Origin: Berberis thunbergii
Lineage: Eukaryota > Streptophyta > Magnoliopsida > Ranunculales > Berberidaceae
Reading direction: 5' to 3'
Assembly: GCA_003290165.1 (NCBI GenBank)
Contig: QNQO01007617.1
Coordinates: forward strand, 1 to 64,000
DNA: 64,000 nucleotides
This document shows positions 56,321 to 64,000 of this stretch, piece after piece. The translations under genes and the position numbers were made by a program. The notes below the pieces were generated by a model. It searched no databases. It was given only the letters and a program-made list of their open reading frames with translations, and was not told the origin of the DNA. The first letter of the stretch is position 1; each line of letters starts with the position of its first letter.

Positions 56321-57605
56321 AAAAAACATAAGAAAAATTTTTATTTTTTTCTTTTTACTCATTTTGTGTTTGATTTTGCAGATTACACGCTTCTTGAGAA
56401 AATTGGACGATCCTGCAAAACATCAAGCAAATTTTTATTTTTATTTTTTATTTTATGAGGAGAGTTTTAATTTTATTTTCACCTCGTTTTACGAGTGTGT
56501 GGTGTAATAATTTTTGAGAACTTTACTATTTTTCATTTTGTTTAATCACTAAAAAAAATAAAATTGAAAAAACCCAAAATTTTCTAAGTCAAAAGAAATT
56601 ATAGGGAAACAATTTTAATTGTTACCCAATAATTTTTTTTATGATTTAGAAATCCGATTTCTAAGATCAAGACCAGTAAATTTATTTACATGTGCTTGTG
56701 TGCTGATTGAAACAAATAAAAAGAAGTCGGACTTTTTTTGAATTGTGCTAACTTTTTGTATAAAACGGAATACGCACACTGTAAGTATTTCTATCATACG
56801 CAACGTATTAGCGACCAGGGTGCTTGGTGTAATTGTTTGAAATTGTGTGATTGGTTGTTTAATTTCTGTAATTGTGGATGCTAAACTTTAGTAATTCATA
56901 ATAAGCAGACTCAGCTTATAAATAGAAACCGGTGGGACTTGATATCCCCACCTCATCACTCCAGCTGTGTGCAACCAATAGCCTAACATAATTAAAATCA
57001 ATTAGCAACTTAGATAGAGGATCTTTTAGGTACGGTGTTCATAGGACAACCAAGACTAAGGTGAATCCAATAATTTTTGTGTTGACCAAAGCTAAAAGTG
57101 ACGATGGGTTTAATCATTCAATGAACTCCGAGAGGCCACTGCCACAAGGGTAATTCACCCGGTACGCCGAGTCATAAGTAAGCTACGATCCACAAGAAGA
57201 ATTGGTGTAACCAACAGTTTTTTGTTAGGAACACAAGCCTCAAGTGTGCATTTAACATCACATCGTTCTCGCATCTATTGGCTTACAGAGCGGTAGCACA
57301 AGGAAGTACTTAATTGAACCATTGTGACCTCCTTCTCTTGTGTGATAATCCGGTTTCTTTGAAACAAAACTCTAGCTTACTGATTTTGAACTTTGCGGTG
57401 TAAAGTGTACACTCTTAGGATCAACTTGTAGCACCCATTGCTGTGTCATAAAGATTACATAAGAAATAGTTGTCCCCCAAATATAAAAAGATAATTGATC
57501 TCAAAAACATTGATTGCTTAGGGAGGCATGTTTCTTGTGCATTTATTGGTTGTTGATTGCATGTGAGCCTGTGTATATTTTTAGAGTTAGTGCTTTCAAA
57601 AAAAA

Positions 57606-59027
57606 ATGAACACAAGGGATTATCCAGCCTATTTTTCCGAGCAAGTCAATTCATTTTATGACATGCGACGACCTGATTATGATCCACATTTAGATTATTA
57701 CAACCCAGGTCTAGCCTATCATCCTGACTTCTCATGGGCTCATGGTCAGTACCATGAAGGCCCTCTAGACACTCATCATACTCCTCCAGCTTTCATTCCT
57801 GATAATGAGTTAGAGTATATCATGAACATTTTTATAAAGCGAACAGGGGAAGTACTTGAGCAAAATTTTCAGGATATCATAGTATTGACAGCTATTTATC
57901 AACAAAACTCTCAAGCTATCCGAAAACTTGAGATGACTGTGAGTCAAATAGCTGAGTCATTTCCTGAGATAGAGTCAGATATATTCCCTAGCCAACCTAT
58001 TTCCAATCCAAATGGTCAATTTGAAATTAGTGGTACATCCGAGTCGGACAGTGAAGATGTCCAATTCATTACTACCTTTAGGAGTGGAAAACTGGCTGAC
58101 AATCATGTAGAAATGCCTGATATGGGTGTCATTGAGTTGTCTAGCCAGGTTGCATCCTCATCTCATAAGAAAGCTGATAAAGCCTCATTTATTGATGAAC
58201 CTGAAGATTCTGAGACACTACAAACATCTCCTTCCCATGTTGACTCATGTCTCCCTAGTGACTCATGCGTCGAATCAAACTGTGAACATTTTTTAGAGTC
58301 TCCCCTTGACTGTTTAGAGGCTTGTTTGACTCAATTTAGTTTAGACTTTGATGTTGATGATTCCATTAGGGAAGTCAATGATTTGCTTGACTCAGTCCCC
58401 ATTGTGGATCCCAGTTATAAATGGAAGTCTAAAGTGAAGCCTCTTCCACTCAGTGAATCAAAACTAGCCCCATCAGTTGAGCCACCCGAGCTTAACCTTA
58501 AACAATTACCTGACACCCTCAGGTATGCATTTTCAGGTGATGAGTTGTCTAGACCAATATCTCTATATGATTCATGTGATGAGCCTGTACCACCTGATAT
58601 ATCCATCGTCTCATCTACTTGCATCACATTCCCATTTACTAAGGCTACTTTCACCGATCCCTTGTGTTGTATTGAGGATTTCAGTTTTCACCATCCTGTT
58701 GTGAAAATTATCCAATCATCCGATTTGGAACCAGACATAGGATGTTCCCTTTTTGGAGCACGCAAGGATCATCTGTTGTGTATGACTACTGGTCACTTTT
58801 GGAATTTCCTAGTGTATTTGGTGCCCCGTGTGATTGCTATATTTTGGTGGACTGATCCTCAACTGTTCAGGTTGTTGATATACGACCATGGACTAAGTGT
58901 TTGTCATGTTCTTCCTCTCCACTGTTTGATACACCATTTTTTAGGAAGAATATTTGTCGGGCTGATGACGGTAAACCAAGCGCTCCTAGGAGGCAGCCTA
59001 GCTTTAGTTGTGTGTCTTTGTTGTTAG
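57606..59027 (+). CDS. A1 gag-end/pol-leader ORF, 473 codons
   Basis: ATG at 57606 opens MNTRDYPAYFSEQVNSFYDM. Residues 1-60 are Tyr/Asp/His-rich. Residues about 100-170 (IRKLEMTVSQIAESFPEIES, FPSQPISNPNGQFEI, VQFITTFRSGK) match the linker after capsid in Athila/Tat gag, where LEMQxxQLA...PSQPxxNP...ITLRSGK is usual. Residues about 280-305 (PPELNLKQLPDTLRYAFSGD) match the block just before reverse transcriptase (LKPLPxxLKYAFLG). Capsid, zinc knuckle, protease and reverse transcriptase are absent, so the two blocks are joined by internal deletion with a 110-residue acidic stretch between. The C-terminal 100 residues are hydrophobic and of no known family. The intact frame suggests youth or selection. 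Confidence 0.65.
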   Translation: MNTRDYPAYFSEQVNSFYDMRRPDYDPHLDYYNPGLAYHPDFSWAHGQYHEGPLDTHHTPPAFIPDNELEYIMNIFIKRTGEVLEQNFQDIIVLTAIYQQNSQAIRKLEMTVSQIAESFPEIESDIFPSQPISNPNGQFEISGTSESDSEDVQFITTFRSGKLADNHVEMPDMGVIELSSQVASSSHKKADKASFIDEPEDSETLQTSPSHVDSCLPSDSCVESNCEHFLESPLDCLEACLTQFSLDFDVDDSIREVNDLLDSVPIVDPSYKWKSKVKPLPLSESKLAPSVEPPELNLKQLPDTLRYAFSGDELSRPISLYDSCDEPVPPDISIVSSTCITFPFTKATFTDPLCCIEDFSFHHPVVKIIQSSDLEPDIGCSLFGARKDHLLCMTTGHFWNFLVYLVPRVIAIFWWTDPQLFRLLIYDHGLSVCHVLPLHCLIHHFLGRIFVGLMTVNQALLGGSLALVVCLCC

Positions 59028-61012
59028 TCTGGATTGATTTTCGAGTACCCTATTTAGTTGTGTTTCATTCATACTCGTTAGCTCCGTAACAGTTTTGACT
59101 TCCAACTTGCCTTTTCTTTTTAGTTTTCTTTGTTAGTGTCGAGTCTGCATTTTATCGATTTCTAATGAAAACTCCATGATTTTTATGTTTATGAGCCTTA
59201 TTGATGGATGACTTCTTGGAAATTGGTAAAATCTTCACCGCGGTAATACTGTTCTAACCTCCTCTCATGTACTTACTTCATTCATTTGTCAGAATTACTT
59301 TGTTAAACATTGAGGACAATGTTTGGATTAGGTTTGGGGGTAGGGTTCATGAGTCGGTGAATTTTTCATTTTTTTTCGTAGTGTTTTCTTTTCATATTCT
59401 TTAAAAAAAATACTTTTCTGTCAAGAAAACTTGGTCTTTTGCGATTATGAAAATGGATTTTAAATGTTTTATATTCAAGAAAATGCAAGCCAACTTGACA
59501 TATTGGTATATTGATAAAGACTGAAAGTTTAGTATGATCCTTAAGCTAGATCTAGTTCATAAGAATTTTCAAATCGATTATCTTTGCACCATGAGCCATG
59601 TTAGCATAACTTGAAGTTGATGAGTGAAATATATACTAGAAAACCTTAGAATAATAGTGGAGACTTAACCCTGAAAGTTTTGAGCCTTTCTATTTTTCTG
59701 AGGGTTATACATAAATTCTGATTTTTCTTGAGTCTGTATTATCTCGTTGATGATCTCATTATTCTTATTTTTCTGATCAATTGCTTTGGGAATGACATCA
59801 AAATTGAATTATTACACTAGAACTTCTTGGCTTATTCAATTGAGATGTCATAATACTAGCCCGAATTTAGGAAATGATCTAGGCATTTTTTTTCTTTAGA
59901 CCATTAACTAGCCTTTTAACTTACCCATAACATTAACCTTTTTTGTAGCCTTTTGAGCCTTAGAATAACTTTTATTTGTTAACCCATTAACCTTTACCCA
60001 ATGTTTCTGGGAATGTGTATGGATGGATATACTTGGTGTCAAAAGGGCATGAAGCGCTAAATATGAGATATTTCATAAATCCTCTATGAAAAAAAAAAAA
60101 AAGGTTGAAGAAAAGAAAAATATTAAAAAAAATGATTATTCAATGAGGAGATGTGAGAATGAAGAAAAAAATTGATGGTGTGCAACATTGATTTATTCTT
60201 GACAGCCCTAATTGTTCGTATAATGGTTGTATACATTCCTAGAAACTTTTCTTAGAATCCTTTGACATTCCTTATTAACTAATACCCAAGTCCCATTACA
60301 ACCCAACAAAGTCCTAGTTGATCTTATGTAAAGGTTGGTTTCGTAGATGTGGAGATTTAATAACCAAGACCTATGGTGTTTGATTCAACATTCCCAAAAG
60401 TAATTGATATTCTTGTCAATGAGATCATGTTCATTCCATTTTTGAAAAGTCCGTTCTTCATATTACTATATGTGAGATGATTGTTTTCCATCATTTGCTC
60501 TTTTTCTCACATATAAACTGAGTGAAATACCAAATCTCTGAGTGTTTTATTGTGAGTGACATGAGAGGTTTGAAGTCAAAACAAACTTTCTACAGGAGAT
60601 TTAGTCATTGTTTTACTCTGAAATGAAAAGTTATGTTGACAGTGCTATCCACACACACACATTGAGTTGAGGATGATTATGAATTTTTTCTAACCTTTGG
60701 AGAATATTAAATTATTTGGAGGTTTGTTGATACACTAAAATGACACTGTTGGTTTCCTGCATTTCTTGAAGTTTTAAAATGAACACTGTTTGACCAAGTT
60801 TTGATTGAGTTAGTAATGTTTGTGGGTAACATTTCTGGAAACCCTCACGAGACTATAACTCGTCCACTAGACGTAATCAAGGGGTTTAAAGCCTTGTTGC
60901 ACGTTTAAGGTAAGTGCAACCGATGATTCCTGCGAAAGTGAGTTAGAATTTTCTTTTTATTGTTTTGCTCGAGGACTAGCAAAATATAGGTTTGGGGGTA
61001 TTTGATATTCAC
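59028..61012. other. A1 3' untranslated region and polypurine tract
   Basis: No coding sequence is seen. The word GGTTTGGGGGTA occurs at 59331-59342 and again at 60990-61010, just before the 3' LTR, where it is the likely polypurine tract. A poly-A run lies at 60090-60102. Confidence 0.55.
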
Positions 61013-62774
61013 ATAATTCTTACATAATATATCCCTTAATTTATACATGTTAGTGTTTCGATTATTATTTTGTATAGTAATTATTTCGTTTTCATGTCTT
61101 TGTAGAAATTTGAGCGTAAACGATGAAATCATATTAAAGTGACAAGTTATGGAACGACAATTAGTCGATTCCAACGATGGTATAAAGCAGTCACAAATCT
61201 AAACCCGAAACCTAATTCATAACCTAATCCATAACCTAAACCCAAACCTAATGCCAAGCCCAATCCTTCTCCTACCCTCATTGATGAATCATTCCCTCAT
61301 TTCATCCCTATTCATCTTGATAATTTTATATAAACAGAAGATAATAGGGTGAGAAATGGAGAGGAGGAAGAAAAGGGAAAAAAAAGAGAATTAGAAAAAA
61401 ATCAAAACCTGTACTCTCTCAAGGGTGAATCTCACAAGGTGACCATCACCACCTATCCACCATCACCACTCACTCAGCAATCACCACCTCGCCACCACCA
61501 TCACCCTAGCACCACCTCCACCTCCAGACAGCGCAACCACCACCACCACCACCGTGAAACAGGGGTGTGACAACCCTGTTTAACGACAAATCTTCACCAT
61601 CACCACGCGAAACAGAGCTCCCTGTCCATCATCCATCACCTCCGCCACCACCTCCGCACTGACCACCGTCACAGACCGAGCACCATCACCCGAGAACCAC
61701 CTCACGAAACAGAGCTAACCGCGGCTCTGTTCTGCCTCGCGACAGAGCCACAGGCCGTCCTCCTCTCCTCTCTGTCATCTCTTCTTCCAGGCCTCCTTAC
61801 CATCTCTCCGCCACCGTCCAACCACCACAAAGCACCTCGTCCACGGCGCACAACCACCGCTGCGACTGCCACCGAAACAGGGGAGTCATCGCTCCCTGCT
61901 CTCTCTCTGTTTTTCTGTTTTCTTGGTGTTTCCTCACCTTTGCTCTTCTTTAGCAGAGGCGGGAATTGGTCAATTCGGTTATTTGCTATTCACACCCTCG
62001 ATTCTGCTCTATACCACTACAGAGTGTTTTGGGCCCAGTTTTCTCGGGATTTGTGTTCAGACCACCTGCTGATCTGCTGAGTGCCACCACATCGAGTTTG
62101 TGGCAAACTAAATGGGTTGTATAAGTTATTTTGATTTATTTTACTGAATTGTGTGCTTAATTGTTAATTACAATTTATTTCTAAATTTTGATAAATTGCT
62201 TTCACCTTGCATGTTCGAGAAATTAAACTTGATATGTTTGGTAGTTAGAATTACCCTTTATTAATATTCAAAGCATTTGTTAAAAATATTAAGCTTAAAC
62301 TTTGATTAAATGTGCCATAAAAAGACACTTAATACTTTGTAAGAGCGTATTTGCTTGAAATAATTTGTTAATGTTTGATAGAAACATGGTATAAGTTTAA
62401 TTGGATTTTAACGATCACATATTCGGTGTAAGCAAGGGATTCTCATCCCTAACGCTTCTCGTTTTTAAATTCAGTAATTTAGATTTCAATAATTTTACTA
62501 ACTCATTGGTGAGTCCAAGACACAAAAACCCATTTCATCTATCTTTTATTTTATTTTTCTTATTTTTAATTTATTTTTAGTTTAGTTTTAAAAATGTTGT
62601 AACCCCATTTTCCATTTAAATTAGTTTAATTAAATTCTAAAATTCAATTGCATCCACCTTCTTCGTGGGATCGACCCGTACTTGCCATTGTCTACCAGTT
62701 AGGCACCGTGCAGTTGCGGTTATTACAAGTGGGCTGAATTAACCTATTTATTTAGGTTAGTTAAATACGCATCA
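61013..62774 (+). repeat. A1 3' LTR
   Basis: 1762 bp, near-identical to the 5' LTR except for the 121-bp deletion (junction at about 61953) and scattered substitutions. It ends AAATACGCATCA. Confidence 0.92.
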
Positions 62775-62949
62775 TTCCTCTCTTAGCCTCAAAAATTGAT
62801 CATGAATCCGCATGATAGTTGGGGTTTAACAATGCTTCTTTCTCTATCATCCTAAACGTCTTGTCACAACCAACTCTCCCAAATCAATCCACCATGGTGT
62901 ATATTGCAGTGGATGGAACAAAAATTATTCCTCGGTCACTTCTTCAACA

Positions 62950-63183
62950 TCAAAATACATAACAACTCAATTCACATGGTATGATATTGTACGCTTTAGG
63001 CCCAACCACCTCCATGGCTTTAAAACACATCATATCAAGGAGATACAAGTTCACACATATATAACTCAGCCCCTTTCTAGGCAATGTGGGCCTATAACAC
63101 TCAGGTAGCCTGCCAGCTTTACCATCCACCCACGCAAGGTAATACAAAATATTATTTGTCCCCATTATGCCATTAGCAAGCAA
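62950..63183 (-). pseudogene. unrecognised minus-strand coding-like fragment
   Basis: The frame reads MLANGIMGTNNILYYLAWVD then GKAGRLPECYRPTLPRKGLS and YICVNLYLLDMMCFKAMEVV. It is protein-like and seems to continue with stops toward 62780, interrupted by A1. I cannot name the family; a decayed kelch/F-box-type protein is one guess without firm support. Confidence 0.25.
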
Positions 63184-63848
63184 TCGTCCAACTCATCTTC
63201 CATTATCTCTCAGTTATCCGCATATTTCAAGTGATCTTAAGTTTTCTCTTTTGTTGGGGCGTGATTGTTGCTCTCGTAATAAAATATTAAAGGGTTACCC
63301 AAAATAGGCATTGTTGCAAAAGTCTACATATTTTAAGGTTTTTCATATGTTACTGACTACCATAGTCTACAGTGTCCTTTCCTACAACATTTTTATTGAA
63401 CACCATCCAAATACGATGGTTGCCAGAGTTTGAATTTTATGGTTAAAATGTGATCACTATATCAATTCATGGTGGTCAGTAAAAAAAGGGTGCTTAAGAA
63501 CATGTCAGGCTTGATCGTGTATGTCAACGACTGTCTGCCAAAATATCTTTAGCACAAGTATTCCTCAGGAATCCGCATGTTCCCTAAAATCTTAGCTCAA
63601 ATGGAGAAACAAAATGCATAGATCATAAGTAACTAGGTCATGTTTTGATGTATATTTGAGGAAAGCACGTTGAATCGAGCTGAAAGTATAACATTTGATT
63701 CCCGATGTTAATCCACACAATGTATCGTAATTTTATCTCAAAAGATCAGTTGAAAACTTAATTCATGCACAAGTTGGTCCTTGAAGTGCAAAATTGGTTT
63801 CGTCTCATACTTAAAGGAGGGGAGGAGTCTATAAATCATGCCGCGTTG

Positions 63849-63856
63849 TATAAATA
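63849..63856 (+). promoter_or_regulatory. TATA-like box near the right edge
   Basis: TATAAATA is followed after about 30 bases by ATTGTACAATACAATACAAC, a plausible start region. Any gene it serves would begin beyond the window. In AT-rich DNA such a match may be chance. Confidence 0.3.
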
Positions 63857-64000
63857 GTGCATTCCTTTGAATTGTACAATACAATACAACAAAAAAAAGA
63901 AAAAAAAAGGATTTGCGCTCCTTTGCTATGAGAAAAGTCTAGTAAAGAAGTTCCCTGATTTAGATTTCTCTAAGCAAGCCAGATGAACATATCGGCCGAG

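Larger units (their letters stand above)
54284..62774 (+). mobile_element. A1: Athila/Tat-like non-autonomous LTR retrotransposon, 8.5 kb
   Basis: Flanked by a perfect 5-bp duplication TTCCT (54279-54283, 62775-62779). The LTRs at 54284-56166 and 61013-62774 begin TGATATTCACATAATT and end CGCACCA/CGCATCA. The primer-binding site is at 56173. One long ORF (57606-59027) carries gag-end and pol-leader sequence. Protease, reverse transcriptase and integrase are absent, so it depends on other elements. It is the best preserved element in the window. Confidence 0.92.

Overview
This window looks like a stretch of a plant nuclear chromosome, most likely a dicot. The captured gene pieces are plant families with introns (ARF1-type GTPase, DUF936, alcohol dehydrogenase, MORC ATPase, NOC4, organellar gyrase A, Pumilio-23, NYN domain). 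The rest is built from plant-type Ty3/gypsy, Ty1/copia, CACTA and hAT elements. I found no convincing intact host gene, no rRNA or tRNA gene and no CRISPR array. Almost everything from about 2.8 kb to 62.8 kb is nested transposable elements.

Layout. 1-2837: old single-copy-looking DNA with one leucine-rich-repeat exon at the left edge. 2838-10161: a CACTA-like element (CACTA-A) carrying spliced-gene fragments of ARF1, DUF936, ADH and MORC, all on the + strand, with a 1.1-kb hAT derivative inserted in the DUF936 exon. 10162-12273: the remains of a Copia element (end of 5' LTR, tRNA-Met primer site, gag, 3' LTR). 12274-28492: G1, a Tat-like Ty3/gypsy element with gag, a tandem-repeat spacer and a long antisense ORF but no pol. 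Its gag is split by CACTA-B (13786-22227), which carries a NOC4 fragment and two hAT insertions.

28958-52589: G2, a relative of G1 in the opposite orientation, flanked by the 5-bp duplication ATTAC. Its 5' LTR is split by G3 (36049-52235, duplication ACCTT), a third Tat-like element with a protease region. G3's antisense ORF is interrupted by a gene-capturing element (39009-44128; NYN, GYRA and PUM23 fragments plus a 1.7-kb tandem duplication). A deleted chromovirus (44475-47760, duplication GCAGG) lies further along G3. 54284-62774: a non-autonomous Athila/Tat-like LTR element with two LTRs, a tRNA-Asp-type primer site and one 473-codon ORF, flanked by TTCCT. The last 1.2 kb is flanking DNA with a weak minus-strand ORF and a TATA-like promoter at the right edge.

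The elements do not act as a pathway; they record a history. Duplications and paralogous empty sites give the order of insertion: G1 and G2 first, then CACTA-B in G1 and G3 in G2, then hATs in the CACTA elements and the gene-capturing element and chromovirus in G3. The most notable content is DNA-level gene capture with introns in at least two unrelated element types, and a conserved antisense coiled-coil ORF in three pol-less Tat-like elements.
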